Under the pieces are notes generated by a model. That model was given only the letters and a program-made list of their open reading frames with translations. It did no database searches and was not told the DNA's origin. A program made the position numbers and the translations under genes. Positions 53,408 to 62,344 of a DNA stretch of 64,000 bases are shown here, in pieces (position 1 is the first letter of the stretch; every line of letters starts with the position of its first letter). This DNA comes from Curtobacterium herbarum (GTDB taxonomy: Bacteria; Actinomycetota; Actinomycetes; Actinomycetales; Microbacteriaceae), in the NCBI RefSeq assembly GCF_016907335.1, contig NZ_JAFBBT010000001.1:2356001-2420000 (forward strand). Direction: 5' to 3'.

Positions 53408-55009
53408 CTACCAGTGCGCCGCGGCACCGATCCCGCCGAGCACCGACCGGGTCTTCGTCTCGACCTCGTCCGCCTCGTCCGCCGCCGTGGAGGCCCACGT
53501 CACCGCACCACCGGCCCCGAGCGACCGACGCCGGACGCTGCCGTCCGGGTGCAGCACCGTCACCAGTGTCCGGATCGCCACCGACAGATCGACCGCCCCA
53601 CTCGCCGAGAAGTAGCCGATCGCCCCCGAGTACACCCCGCGTGGCGCTCCCTCGAGACGGTCCGCGATCGCCGCCGCACTGCGCTTCGGCGCGCCGGTCA
53701 TCGACCCCGGCGGGAACGCGGCCCGCACCACCTCGGCCCGGGAGGCCCCCTCCGGCAGCACCCCGGCGACCGTCGACACCAGCTGGTGCACGCTGGCGTA
53801 CGATTCGACGTCGCAGAGCCGCTGCACGTGCACCGTGCCCGGGCGCGCCGTCCGCAGCAGGTCGTTCCGCAGCAGGTCGACGATCATCACGTTCTCGGCA
53901 CGGTCCTTCGCACTGTCGACGAGCTCCGCGCGTGTCGCGGCGTCCGCCGCCGGGTCCGGGTGGCGGGGACGGGTGCCCTTGATCGGTTCGGCGAGCACGC
54001 CCCCGTCGGCGTCGATGCGGAGGAACCGTTCCGGCGAGCGGCTGGCGATCCGCAGGTCGCCCCAGCGCAGGTAGGCGCCGAACGGCACCGGGTCACCCGC
54101 TCGCACGCGTCGGTACTCCGCCAGGTACCGGTCGCCGTCGCGGCCGAGCGGCCCGTCCGGCTCCGCCTCCGGCACCGCGAAGGCGGTCGTCAGGCACACC
54201 TGGAAGGCGTTGCCCTCGCGGATCTCGTGTCGGCACGCGTCCACGGCGTGTTCGTAGGCGGTGCGGCGGACGCGGCCACGGGCCTCCCGGGCGCGGCCAG
54301 GGGCCACCGGGACGCGGTCCGGGGCCTCCGAGACGCGCCCGGCGACGGACGTGCCGCCAGCCGGGAGGCCCGGGCGTGCCCCCGTCAGGTCGTCCGACGT
54401 CGTCGACGCGCGCACCTCCGCCAGCCACGCCCGGTTCGCCCGCGACTCCCTGGGCGCGTCGTCGTCCACGAGCGCGATCGCCCACGCGGGACCGTCCGCG
54501 TGCACCAGAACGGCCCGGTCGACGAAGCGGAGGTCGGCGTCGGCGTGTCCGTCGGCGGTGCGGTCGGGTCCGTCGACCTCGCGGCCGAGTTCGTAGCCGA
54601 GGAACCCCACCCAGCCGAGGGCGAACGCGCACCCCGGCACCGGCTCGTCGAGGGACGGGGTGGCACGCAGCAGGTCGTCGAGGACGGCGAAGGCCGGGCG
54701 GTCCTCGGTCCGGCTCGGTCCGAACCACCGGGCGGCCGGCCCGGACACGGTGACGTGGGCGACCCGGTCCTGGTGCCGGAGCCGGGCGGCGAAGGGGCCG
54801 TCCGACACCGCGAGGACCGACCACGCCGCACGACGCGCAGCCGTCGCAGGCGAGCCTGACGGCAGCGCGGAGTCGAGCCACACCAGGTCGGCGGACCGGC
54901 TGTGGGCGAGCTCGCCGAGGTCGCGGACGTCGGCGACCCGCTGGACCACGATCCGCGGTGAGCCCGCGGCACGGTCCGGCGTGACGCTCAGACCGCCGAG
55001 ATCGTCCAC
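53408..55009 (-). CDS. pabB: Aminodeoxychorismate synthase component I (PabB-like)
   Basis: A ~533-residue chorismate-utilising enzyme. The C-terminal domain has GNAFQVCLTTAF, AEPIKGTRPR, NVMIVDLLRNDL, SYASVHQLVSTV, FPPGSMTGAPKRSA and GAIGYFSASGAVDLSVAIRTLV. It makes aminodeoxychorismate for PabC. Between the N-terminal domain and the catalytic domain lies a ~30-residue linker (roughly residues 220-250) encoded by a 21-nt tandem repeat (54270-54343). The start is uncertain: GTG 55009 overlaps galM by 22 nt; GTG 54949 is an alternative. No glutamine amidotransferase partner is seen here. Confidence 0.85.
   Translation of the reverse strand: MDDLGGLSVTPDRAAGSPRIVVQRVADVRDLGELAHSRSADLVWLDSALPSGSPATAARRAAWSVLAVSDGPFAARLRHQDRVAHVTVSGPAARWFGPSRTEDRPAFAVLDDLLRATPSLDEPVPGCAFALGWVGFLGYELGREVDGPDRTADGHADADLRFVDRAVLVHADGPAWAIALVDDDAPRESRANRAWLAEVRASTTSDDLTGARPGLPAGGTSVAGRVSEAPDRVPVAPGRAREARGRVRRTAYEHAVDACRHEIREGNAFQVCLTTAFAVPEAEPDGPLGRDGDRYLAEYRRVRAGDPVPFGAYLRWGDLRIASRSPERFLRIDADGGVLAEPIKGTRPRHPDPAADAATRAELVDSAKDRAENVMIVDLLRNDLLRTARPGTVHVQRLCDVESYASVHQLVSTVAGVLPEGASRAEVVRAAFPPGSMTGAPKRSAAAIADRLEGAPRGVYSGAIGYFSASGAVDLSVAIRTLVTVLHPDGSVRRRSLGAGGAVTWASTAADEADEVETKTRSVLGGIGAAAHW
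54270..54372. repeat. 21-nt tandem repeat and inverted repeat within pabB
   Basis: In-phase 21-nt units at 54270-54290, 54291-54311, 54312-54332 and a partial fourth code for heptapeptides of GRVSEAP/DRVPVAP/GRAREAR type. A 12-nt perfect inverted repeat, CGGGCCTCCCGG (54279-54290) and CCGGGAGGCCCG (54361-54372), uses the same core as the dispersed element B. Confidence 0.75.
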
Positions 55010-55926
55010 GTGGCGGCGTGTGCGGCGCCGGGCTCGAGCACGACGAGGCCGGCGTCGACGTCGGCGGCGAAGGCGTCGGCGTTGAAGGCGTTCGGGGCGC
55101 ACGTCATCGGCTCGACGGCGAGGCCGGAGCGGTGGTACTCGGGGACGACGTGGTCGGCGGTGTGCACCTGCGCCCACCCGCAGTCGGTGCCGAAGGCGAC
55201 CCGGACGCCGTGCCCGTCGGCCGCGGTCACGGTGACGGCAGCGGTCCCGTCGGCGTCACGGTCGAAGCCGGTGAAGGCGTGGTCGATGAACCGGCTGCCG
55301 ATGGTCGTCGGCTGGCGGAGGTCGAACTCGTCGTGCACGGGCACCAGACCGGTCGGGATGAGCCGGTCCTCGGTGACCTCGAGCACCTCGGCCGCGGGGA
55401 GCGTCAGCGTCCAGTCGTCGACCGTGCCGGCGCCGGCGACGAGGTAGGGGTGCGGCCCGGTCCCCCACGGAGCACGGTCGTCCCCGGTGTTCGTGCCGGT
55501 GATGGTGGTGTGCAGGCCGTCGGCGTCCAGGCGGTACTCGACCCGGACCTCGACGCGGGCGGGGTAGCCCTCCTGCGGCTGCACGGTGGTGGTGAGGACG
55601 ACGCGGTCGGCGTCCTGCTCGAGCACGGTGAAGTCGGTCCAGGCCACGAGGCCGTGCAGGGCGTGCGACCGCTTCGGCTCGGTCAGCGCGAGCTCGTGCT
55701 CGACCCCGTCGAAGGTGTAGCGGCCGTCGACGACACGGTTCGGCCACGGGGCGAGGACGGCGCCGCGGAAGACCGGGCGGACCGCGTCGGCGTCGAACGT
55801 GGTGACGAGGTCCCGACCGTCGTGCCGCAGCGCCCGGAGGGTGGCTCCGACGCTCGCGATGTCGGCGGTGTACCCGCCGGCGGCGATGGACGTCTGGGTT
55901 CCGGACCGGGGTGCAGCGCTGCTCAT
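54988..55926 (-). CDS. galM: Aldose 1-epimerase (galactose mutarotase-like)
   Basis: A 312-residue enzyme of the galactose mutarotase superfamily, interconverting alpha and beta anomers. Marks: VLAPWPNRVVDGRYTFDGVEHEL, SHALHGLV (active-site His), GPHPYLV (second His), and DCGWAQVHTADHV and AVEPMTCAPNAFN with the general-base glutamate. ATG at 55926 follows TACGCT by 6 nt (55933-55938, minus strand; leaderless type); the frame upstream to 56019 is not needed. pabB overlaps its end. Confidence 0.9.
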   Translation of the reverse strand: MSSAAPRSGTQTSIAAGGYTADIASVGATLRALRHDGRDLVTTFDADAVRPVFRGAVLAPWPNRVVDGRYTFDGVEHELALTEPKRSHALHGLVAWTDFTVLEQDADRVVLTTTVQPQEGYPARVEVRVEYRLDADGLHTTITGTNTGDDRAPWGTGPHPYLVAGAGTVDDWTLTLPAAEVLEVTEDRLIPTGLVPVHDEFDLRQPTTIGSRFIDHAFTGFDRDADGTAAVTVTAADGHGVRVAFGTDCGWAQVHTADHVVPEYHRSGLAVEPMTCAPNAFNADAFAADVDAGLVVLEPGAAHAATWTISAV

Positions 55927-56385
55927 GCGCTCAGCGTATCGGGGAGCGATCCCTCGACGAGGCCGCTGCGGCATCCGAGCCGGAACAGTGGAACGACGAA
56001 AGCCCGCAGCCAGATGCACCGACGGTCATGCAGCGGCGGAAGGTGGGGTCTGCACCGAGCAGCGCGGACACCGCCTCAAGCTCCACCAAACAGAGGTTCG
56101 GCCGCCGATAAGCAAGCGAAAGAGCGCTCCAAAGAATGTGTCACGTCGCACCACACTTGAAAGTGATGGATTCAACCTGGCAATGTCAAACCTCGTATTC
56201 CTTCGTGCTTGCAAAGATTTCAACGTACCCAAACCCGTCCGCACTTGTGCTGACTAGTTCTGCCGGTCAGCACGGAGGAAAGTTCGGAGCGCGGGGGGAA
56301 CGAGGTTCGAGCGTCGGGCGCTCCCCTGCAGAAGATTGCCCGACACCGGGATGAAGTGTCGGGGCCTCAGATGGGTGGGAATCAA
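55927..56385. other. 459-nt lower-GC intergenic region upstream of the secreted-protein gene
   Basis: No reliable gene. From about 56090 to 56330 the base composition drops to near half GC, very unlike the rest of the window. It holds the galM promoter and small palindromes such as CACTT-GA-AAGTG near 56151-56162. No clear promoter for the downstream secreted protein is visible. The low GC suggests foreign origin. Confidence 0.5.
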
Positions 56386-57027
56386 ATGCGAAAGAAGTTC
56401 GTTCTGGCGGTCATGGCAAGTACCGCCGCCGCGCTGAGCGTGATGGGGATGGCCGCCCCAGCGACCGCCGCGGTGACCACGGACCCGGGTGCTGCGGTGG
56501 GGACCACCATCACGGTTCCCATGACGTTCGATGGGTACAACTCGGCTCGTGCCGCGAAGTACGGCTACGACGTGCGTACGACCTCGGATGGGTACCAGTA
56601 CGCCGTGCCGGCCGGAACCCCCGCGGGGAGCTTCACCGGGGCAACGCCGCTCTACAAGAAGGGCGCCCCGACCAAGACGATCACCGCTGCAGGCGGAGTT
56701 CACGTGGACGACACGGTGACGGGCGACTGTGGCACGTCGTACGTCGAGTGGCTGTCGAAGACCGAGTTCAAGACCGGCTACACGATCTATCCGTGGGACG
56801 GCCCCTCGCTCGGACACAAGTGGAACGTCGTCGTCGACGCGCCGCACGACATCCTCGCGTACAACCTCAACGGACTGCCGCGGACCCCGCTGACCTGGTA
56901 CGCCACCCGCACCACGGAGATCCAAGCGAGCAAGGGCCAGAAGGTCCACGCTCTCGCCGGTGGCACCGTCGAAACGCCACTGCTGGACTGCACATCGGGC
57001 CAGCCGCTGGCGACCTACACCAAGTAA
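56386..57027 (+). CDS. Secreted protein of unknown function
   Basis: A 213-residue exported protein. A signal peptide of ~30 residues (MRKKFVLAVMASTAAALSV, cleavage near APATAA) is followed by a beta-strand-rich domain (VGTTITVPMTFDGYNSARAAKYGYDVRT, CGTSYVEWLSKTEFKTGYTIYPWDGPSLGHKWNV) with two cysteines (in GDCGTSY and LLDCTSG) that could form one disulfide. I do not recognise the family. ATG at 56386 has GGGA upstream; ATG 56371 is possible. The downstream gene starts 12 nt later, so they form a pair. Confidence 0.8.
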   Translation: MRKKFVLAVMASTAAALSVMGMAAPATAAVTTDPGAAVGTTITVPMTFDGYNSARAAKYGYDVRTTSDGYQYAVPAGTPAGSFTGATPLYKKGAPTKTITAAGGVHVDDTVTGDCGTSYVEWLSKTEFKTGYTIYPWDGPSLGHKWNVVVDAPHDILAYNLNGLPRTPLTWYATRTTEIQASKGQKVHALAGGTVETPLLDCTSGQPLATYTK

Positions 57028-57039
57028 GGACCAACACCC

Positions 57040-57570
57040 ATGCACGCCAGCCGCAACAGCGCCCCGCGCACGACCATCCCGGACACCACCGCAGAGTTCA
57101 ACGCCTTCGGCGGCGCACTGATCCAGCGTGTCCCGGACGGACCCTACGAGACGGCCGGCTACGCATGGGAAGGGGGCGGTCGTGCCGGTGGCATCACCAC
57201 CGGCACGACCCTCTACTACGACGCACGCCACACCGACGGCATCGCACGACACTCCACCACGGACTCGGAAACAGCCGACCTCATCACCACGCTGCACGAC
57301 GCACTCGCCAACGCAGGCGATGGCGCCCCCGAACACACGCGCCAGGACGTCGCCGCAGCAGTCGCCGCCGCCACGTGGGCGGAAGGCACGATCGTCATCG
57401 ATGCAACCCCGCTCGCCGCACGGAACACGCACATCCTCGGACGCGAGGTACTGACCGCAGTGAGGCACGGGCACACGATCATCGCGATCGGCGATCCTGC
57501 GTTCGTGGCAGGACCCTACGAGACCATCACAGCATTGCCTGCGGTGGGCCTCGGTCAACGACACTGGTGA
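57040..57570 (+). CDS. Cytoplasmic partner protein of unknown function
   Basis: A 176-residue protein with no signal peptide. It contains the motif GPYET twice (near residues 34-38 and 157-161) in GPYETAGYAWEGGGRAGGI and FVAGPYETITALPA, and an Ala-rich middle part (TRQDVAAAVAAATWAEGTIVIDATPL). No known domain is apparent. ATG at 57040 has AAGGA upstream and follows the secreted protein by 12 nt. The pairing with a secreted protein suggests, but does not show, an immunity, chaperone or regulatory role. Confidence 0.7.
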   Translation: MHASRNSAPRTTIPDTTAEFNAFGGALIQRVPDGPYETAGYAWEGGGRAGGITTGTTLYYDARHTDGIARHSTTDSETADLITTLHDALANAGDGAPEHTRQDVAAAVAAATWAEGTIVIDATPLAARNTHILGREVLTAVRHGHTIIAIGDPAFVAGPYETITALPAVGLGQRHW

Positions 57571-57814
57571 TCCGGCACACCCCCGCGAGAGGGGACTGTG
57601 TGCAGCCTGGCGAGTCCGGACCGAACGATGACTTCGTGGGTGCTCTGGCTGTCCGTGCATCCCCCTGTGCGCTGCGTACCGAACACTGCACCACGGGCAC
57701 CGGAGGTTTCGTTCCGAGGCGCTGATGCCGCCGGCTGGTCCGACCGAGGCCAACTCCGGATGTTTCCGGTCGCGACCGGGGCATACATCGGCACTTTCTT
57801 GGTCGCACACGAAG
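57571..57814. other. Intergenic region between the accessory pair and the tRNA terminator
   Basis: No gene supported. An open frame here runs through the tRNA-Ala gene and is an artefact. Confidence 0.6.
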
Positions 57815-57848
57815 AAACCCCCGCGGTTCCGAGGAACTACGGGGGTTT
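57815..57848 (-). terminator. tRNA-Ala terminator
   Basis: On the minus strand, directly after the tRNA: stem AAACCCCCG/CGGGGGTTT with an inner GTTCC/GGAAC extension, followed by a T-rich end (TTTCTT). Confidence 0.85.
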
Positions 57849-57924
57849 TGGTGGATCTGAGGGGACTCGAACCCCTGACCCCCTGCATGCCATGCAGGTG
57901 CGCTACCAGCTGCGCCACAGACCC
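57849..57924 (-). tRNA. tRNA-Ala (anticodon GGC)
   Basis: 76 nt including an encoded CCA end. The acceptor stem GGGTCTG/CAGATCC contains the G3-U70 wobble that is the hallmark identity element of tRNA-Ala. The anticodon stem CCTGC/GCAGG encloses ATGGCAT, giving anticodon GGC. The T arm GGTTCGAGTC is normal. It lies between the accessory pair and rsfS. Confidence 0.98.
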
Positions 57925-58054
57925 AGAACGACCGACCCGGAGGCCAGATCGTGTTCCCCCGGTTCCCCGGAGGCACCAGTACAGCGTACACCACGCGAAC
58001 ACCGGGTGACGAAATCGTCACCGCCACCCGGGCGCGTCGCGCTGGTGGCCGGCG

Positions 58055-58447
58055 TCAGGCCGACTGTTCGGCGGCCTGCGTCTGGTCGGCCGGCAGTTCG
58101 AGCGGGATGACCGGGCAGTCCGACCAGAGGCGCTCGAGGGAGTAGTACTGGCGTTCTTCCTCGTGGAACACGTGCACGACGATGTCCCCGAAGTCGATGA
58201 GCGCCCAGCGGCCCTCGCTCCGGCCTTCGCGGCGCAGCGGCTTGGCGCCGACCTGGAGCAGGCGGTCTTCGATCTCGTCGGCGATGGCGAGCACGTTGCG
58301 CTCGTTGCGGCCGGTGGCGAGGAGGAAGACGTCGGTGAGCTGGAGCGGTCGGGTGACGTCGAGGGCGACGAGGTCCTCGGCCTGCTTGGAGTCAGCCGCT
58401 TGAGCGGCGATCTGCGTCAGTTCGAGTGCGCGAGCGGAGGCGGTCAC
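58055..58447 (-). CDS. rsfS: Ribosome silencing factor
   Basis: A 130-residue RsfS/Iojap protein, which binds ribosomal protein L14 and blocks subunit joining under nutrient limitation. Characteristic are DVTRPLQLTDVFLLATGRNERNVLAIADEIEDRL and SEGRWALIDFGDIVVHVFHEEERQYYSLERLW. GTG at 58447 has GGAAGGA 6 nt upstream; TATGAT on the minus strand (58505-58510) may be its own -10. It closes the nadD cluster. Confidence 0.96.
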   Translation of the reverse strand: MTASARALELTQIAAQAADSKQAEDLVALDVTRPLQLTDVFLLATGRNERNVLAIADEIEDRLLQVGAKPLRREGRSEGRWALIDFGDIVVHVFHEEERQYYSLERLWSDCPVIPLELPADQTQAAEQSA

Positions 58448-58568
58448 GGATTCCTTCCGGTGGTCATCCCGACGCGGTCGCCCGGATGTTCATGATGGGT
58501 CACGATCATAGGCCAGACCACTGACCCGGCGGCCAGTTCGTGGGGAGGCCGAAGTGCGCGGGGCTCGT

Positions 58569-60146
58569 TCAGGAGCCGAAGAAGTTCGTCGCGACCAGCG
58601 CCACGACGATGACACCGGCCGCGACCACGCCCACGGCACTCGCGGCGACGGCCAGCACGACCGGCGTCTTCGAGTCCTTCGGCTTGGCGGCGGCGAGCAC
58701 GACCTGACGCGTCGAGGTGTGGCTCGACACGGCACGGCTCGCGCGGACCGGGCTGGCGTCCGTGTCCGGCTGCTCGTCCTGCTGCTCGAGCAGGCGGTCG
58801 ACCTCGGCACCGTCGATCGGCCGGTGCGACCCGGTCGAGGACAGCGAGGCGGGCAGGTCGATCGACCCAGTGAGGATGACCTCGCCGGTGGCGTTCAGCG
58901 CACCGGTCGGGTCGGCCAGCGCCGAGTTCGGCAGGATCAGCGCGTTCGTGTGCGACTCGGCGACCCGGCGCGTGCCGGTCTCCTCGTCGTGCACCTCGGC
59001 GTCGTTCGAGTCGTGCGCGAAGGTCGACCAGTGGCCGGCCGGCGGCTGGAAGGCCGTCGTCACGGGCTTCGGCTCGCGCGGCGCGTCGGAGGACGCCTGG
59101 CTCGGAGACGACGCCGGGCTCGGGGACGACGCGGGCTGCGCAGCGGAGCCCGGACGCGAGACGGGTGCGTCCGCCGGGACGACGACCGGGACCTCGTTCG
59201 TGTCGTCGTCGTCCAGGTCGAGCGGGAACACGCCGGGAGTCGCCGCGGGCAGGTCGGTGGCCGGTGCGGCGACGTCGTCGTCCGCGGCCATGATCGCGTC
59301 GGGGTCGGCGTCGTGCGGCGCCCACGTCGTGCGGTGCTGGCGGGGCTCTTCGCCGTGCGCAGCGGCCTCTTCGAGGGGCTCGATGGCGTCCGGTGAACCG
59401 TCGGCCTCGGTGGCCTGCTCGACGGCGGCGGGCTCGAGGTGCGAGATCTCCGGGTTCGGGTCCTGCCAGTTCGAGGACTCGTCGTCGGTCGGTGCAGCAC
59501 CAGCCGCGGTGGCAGCAGCGTCCGGACCTGCAGCGTCGTCTCCGGGTGCATCGGTTCCGGGCGCATCGGTTCCGGGCGCATCGGTTCCCGGTGCACCCGC
59601 GTCGTCAGCGTCTGCGGACCGGTCGTCCGTGGGCCAGTCGACCCCGAGGGGCACGAGCGAGGACTGCGCACCGATGCCGGCCGCAGCGGCTTCCGCCGGC
59701 GTCGACAGCGGCGGCACCTGCGCGTCCGGAGCGGGCGTCGACGACGGTTCGGTCAGCGTGCCGAGGACGTCCTGCACGGTTCGGTCGGACGACTGCGGGG
59801 TCGGGTTCTGCAGCGGGACCGGACGGCCGCCCTGCTGCTGCGCCTCACGCAGCAGTCGCAGCTGCCGGCGGGACATGCCGCCGGTACCGGGGACGATCTC
59901 GGCCGCGGAGCCAGGAGGAACGTCGGACACACCGGTCGTCGAGCCGGCGGATCGTGGTGCCGCCTGTGCAGCCGGCGCCGCGCCGGGCGCGACGTGCGAG
60001 CCGGGGCGACGACGGGCCTCCGGCGTGGTGGAGGCAGCGGCGACGGTCGGCGGCGGCGTCGCGGGCTGGGCACCGCCAGAGGCGGCGCGCTCGCGCTCAC
60101 GCATCTGACGCCGCGACAGCGGCGGCTGCGCGTCGGACGGACTCAT
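58569..60146 (-). CDS. Large tail-anchored, mostly disordered protein
   Basis: A 525-residue protein that is low-complexity over most of its length, ending in one hydrophobic helix ([24 protein letters not shown]) at residues ~498-521 just before the C-terminus, so a tail-anchored membrane protein with a cytoplasmic body. It has two SRRQxRxxR(E)A basic motifs ([13 protein letters not shown] and [13 protein letters not shown]), an acidic centre and a four-fold PGTDA repeat. Function unknown, but a similar gene often lies between nadD and rsfS in Microbacteriaceae. ATG at 60146 overlaps the nadD stop (ATGA), so the two are coupled. Confidence 0.8.
   Translation of the reverse strand: MSPSDAQPPLSRRQMRERERAASGGAQPATPPPTVAAASTTPEARRRPGSHVAPGAAPAAQAAPRSAGSTTGVSDVPPGSAAEIVPGTGGMSRRQLRLLREAQQQGGRPVPLQNPTPQSSDRTVQDVLGTLTEPSSTPAPDAQVPPLSTPAEAAAAGIGAQSSLVPLGVDWPTDDRSADADDAGAPGTDAPGTDAPGTDAPGDDAAGPDAAATAAGAAPTDDESSNWQDPNPEISHLEPAAVEQATEADGSPDAIEPLEEAAAHGEEPRQHRTTWAPHDADPDAIMAADDDVAAPATDLPAATPGVFPLDLDDDDTNEVPVVVPADAPVSRPGSAAQPASSPSPASSPSQASSDAPREPKPVTTAFQPPAGHWSTFAHDSNDAEVHDEETGTRRVAESHTNALILPNSALADPTGALNATGEVILTGSIDLPASLSSTGSHRPIDGAEVDRLLEQQDEQPDTDASPVRASRAVSSHTSTRQVVLAAAKPKDSKTPVVLAVAASAVGVVAAGVIVVALVATNFFGS
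59541..59600. repeat. 15-nt tandem repeat coding PGTDA
   Basis: TCCGGGCGCATCGGT-type units at 59541-59555, 59556-59570 and 59571-59585, with a degenerate fourth to about 59600, in phase with the tail-anchored protein gene. Confidence 0.85.
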
Positions 60147-60742
60147 GCAACGCTCCGATACAGATGGTGCTTCGAGATGTACTGGACGACACCGTCGGGC
60201 ACGAGGTACCAGACGGGGAACCCGCTCCGTACCCGGTCACGGCAGTCGGTCGAGGAGATCGCCAGCGCGGGGACCTCGAGCACACTAACGTCCCGTTCTG
60301 GGAGTCCGGTGATGCTCAGCTGGTGGCCCGGTCGTGTCACGGCGACGAAGTGCGCCAGGTCCCAGAGACCGTCGTGGTCCTTCCAGTCGACGATCTGCTG
60401 GACCGCGTCCGCTCCGGAGATGAAGACGAGCTGGGCGTCGGGCCGCTGCTCGTGCAGGTCGCGGAGGGTGTCCACCGTGTAGGTGGGGCCGGGCCGGTCG
60501 ATGTCGACGCGGCTGACCGTGAACATCGGGTTCGCCGCGGTCGCGATCACGGTCATCAGGTACCGGTGTTCGGCGTCGGTGACGCCGGACTTCATGTACG
60601 GCTGGCCGGTCGGGACGAACACGACCTCGTCGAGGTCGAAGTGCTTGGCGACCTCGGACGCCGCCACGAGGTGACCGTGGTGGATCGGGTCGAACGTCCC
60701 GCCCATCACCCCGATGCGCGGCCGACCCGTGCTCTCGAGCAT
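60143..60742 (-). CDS. nadD: Nicotinate-nucleotide adenylyltransferase
   Basis: A 199-residue enzyme converting nicotinate mononucleotide and ATP to deamido-NAD. The nucleotidyl transferase motif [15 protein letters not shown] is at residues 14-28, VPTGQPYMK follows, and the second motif is [10 protein letters not shown] (SSTxxR). ATG at 60742 ([19 protein letters not shown]) is chosen over a longer frame to 60853 that overlaps the small gene upstream. Confidence 0.97.
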   Translation of the reverse strand: MLESTGRPRIGVMGGTFDPIHHGHLVAASEVAKHFDLDEVVFVPTGQPYMKSGVTDAEHRYLMTVIATAANPMFTVSRVDIDRPGPTYTVDTLRDLHEQRPDAQLVFISGADAVQQIVDWKDHDGLWDLAHFVAVTRPGHQLSITGLPERDVSVLEVPALAISSTDCRDRVRSGFPVWYLVPDGVVQYISKHHLYRSVA

Positions 60743-60753
60743 CGGGTGGCGGA

Positions 60754-60954
60754 TCAGATCTTCGAGTGGCCGAACTCGTCCACACCGGTCTCGTGCTGCC
60801 GGGTGGCCTGGAACTTGTGCGAGTGACGGTAGGCGACGTCGCGGAAGCTCCACGTGACGAAGCCCAGGAGGGTGAAGACGCAGGCCGCGACGATCGGGAA
60901 GACGATCGCAGGGACGCCGGCCGCGTGTTCTGCGGCCTCAGCGAGGAGTGACAT
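60754..60954 (-). CDS. Small single-helix membrane protein
   Basis: A 66-residue protein with one helix ([21 protein letters not shown], residues ~17-37) and a polar, His-rich C-terminus ([19 protein letters not shown]). ATG at 60954 has GGAG upstream, and a TAGGAT box in the proA stop region (60993-60998, minus strand) gives it a possible own promoter. It lies 11 nt before nadD. Function unknown; similar small genes occur at this position in relatives. Confidence 0.75.
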   Translation of the reverse strand: MSLLAEAAEHAAGVPAIVFPIVAACVFTLLGFVTWSFRDVAYRHSHKFQATRQHETGVDEFGHSKI

Positions 60955-60995
60955 CTGGCAGGGCTCCGATCGATCGAGGAAGACTCCGGACCATC

Positions 60996-62276
60996 CTAGC
61001 CGCGGATGTGTCCCTGCCCGCGCACGAGCCACTTGGTGCTCGTGAGTTCGGGCAGCCCCATCGGGCCCCGCGCGTGCAGCTTCTGCGTGGAGATGCCGAC
61101 CTCGGCGCCGAACCCGAACTCCCCGCCGTCGGTGAAGCGCGTCGACGCGTTCACCATCACCACGGCGGAGTCGACGCCGGCCAGGAAGTGCTCGGCCGTG
61201 TCGACGTCGTTCGTGACGATCGACTCGGTGTGGTGGGTCGACCACCGGGCGATGTGCGCCATCGCCGCGTCGACGTCCGGCACGACCCGGATCGACAGGT
61301 CGAGGTCCATCGACTCGGTCGCCCAGTCGGCCTCGGTCGCCCGCAGCACCCCGGGGACGATGGTTCGGGTGGCGTCATCGCCCCGCAGGGTCACCCCGGC
61401 GGCGCGGAGACGGTCCGCCAGCACCGGCAGGAGGCGCTCGGCCGCCCGCTCGTGCACGAGCAGCGTCTCGAGGGCGTTGCACACGCTCGGCCGCTGGACC
61501 TTGCTGTTGAGGACGATGTCCACGGCACGGTCGATCGGTGCGGACTCGTCGAGGAAGACGTGCACGACGCCGGCACCGGTCTCGATGACGGGAACCTGCG
61601 ACTCGGTGACGACGGTCTGGATGAGCGAGGCGCTGCCCCGCGGGATGAGCACGTCGACCAGGCCGCGGGCACGCATGAGCTCGGTCGCCCCGGCCCGTCC
61701 GAGCGGGTCGATCGTCTGCACGAGCTCCCGCGGCAGTCCGACCGAGGCGATGGCGTCCTGGATCCGCCGGACGAGCACCGCGTTGGTGCGCTGTGCCGCC
61801 GACCCGCCGCGGAGGACCACCGCGTTGCCGGACTTCAGCGCCAGCGCGGCGATGTCGACCGTCACGTTCGGGCGTGCCTCGTAGATGGCCCCGACGACGC
61901 CGAACGGCACCCGGACCTGCGCCAGCTGCAGCCCGTTCGGCAGCACCGAGCCGCGGACGTGCTCCCCCACCGGGTCGGTCAGACCGACGACGTGCTCGAC
62001 GGCGTCCGCGAGCGCGTCCACCCGGTCGACGTCGAGCCGCAACCGGTCGATCAGACCCGAGCTGAGCCCGCTGTCCTCGCCGGCCACCAGGTCCTCGTGG
62101 TTCGCGGTGACGATCTCCGCCGTGCCGGCGCGCAGCTCGAGGGCGATCGCCCGCAGGGCGGCGTCCTTGACGGCCGTCGTCGTGGTCGCCAGCACCGTCG
62201 CGGCGGCCCGGGCAGCCGTCAGCGTGTCGACGAGGGGCATGGCCGCGGAGGCCTGCGCGGGAGCGGTGAGCGACAT
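60996..62276 (-). CDS. proA: Gamma-glutamyl phosphate reductase
   Basis: A 426-residue NADPH-dependent enzyme, second step of proline biosynthesis. The catalytic cysteine is Cys266 in KVQRPSVCNALETLLVHE; cofactor and substrate regions include VPFGVVGAIYEARPNVTVD and VVMVNASTRFTDGGEFGFGAEVGISTQKLHARGPMGL. ATG at 62276 lies 6 nt after TAGGAT (62283-62288, minus strand), a leaderless promoter, so proA is transcribed apart from proB. Confidence 0.97.
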   Translation of the reverse strand: MSLTAPAQASAAMPLVDTLTAARAAATVLATTTTAVKDAALRAIALELRAGTAEIVTANHEDLVAGEDSGLSSGLIDRLRLDVDRVDALADAVEHVVGLTDPVGEHVRGSVLPNGLQLAQVRVPFGVVGAIYEARPNVTVDIAALALKSGNAVVLRGGSAAQRTNAVLVRRIQDAIASVGLPRELVQTIDPLGRAGATELMRARGLVDVLIPRGSASLIQTVVTESQVPVIETGAGVVHVFLDESAPIDRAVDIVLNSKVQRPSVCNALETLLVHERAAERLLPVLADRLRAAGVTLRGDDATRTIVPGVLRATEADWATESMDLDLSIRVVPDVDAAMAHIARWSTHHTESIVTNDVDTAEHFLAGVDSAVVMVNASTRFTDGGEFGFGAEVGISTQKLHARGPMGLPELTSTKWLVRGQGHIRG

Positions 62277-62304
62277 GACCCGATCCTAGGTCAGCGGTGC
62301 GTGT

Positions 62305-62330
62305 CGGACGGGAGGCGTGCCTCCCGTCCG
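62305..62330. repeat. Perfect element-B palindrome between proB and proA
   Basis: CGGACGGGAGGC-GT-GCCTCCCGTCCG: 12-bp arms with a 2-nt loop, lying between the proB stop (62345) and the proA promoter (62283-62288). It likely ends proB transcription. Confidence 0.8.
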
Positions 62331-62344
62331 CCCGGCAGCCACCG

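Noticed and set aside
56000..57924. Integrated element with att sites at tRNA-Ala
   Set aside because: Position and base composition are suggestive, but I found no integrase gene and no second copy of the tRNA 3' end in the region.
57598..58110. Open frame reading through the tRNA-Ala gene
   Set aside because: Its peptide contains the well-known artefact produced by translating across a tRNA gene (EGTRTPDPLHAMQVRYQL); there is a real tRNA on the other strand.
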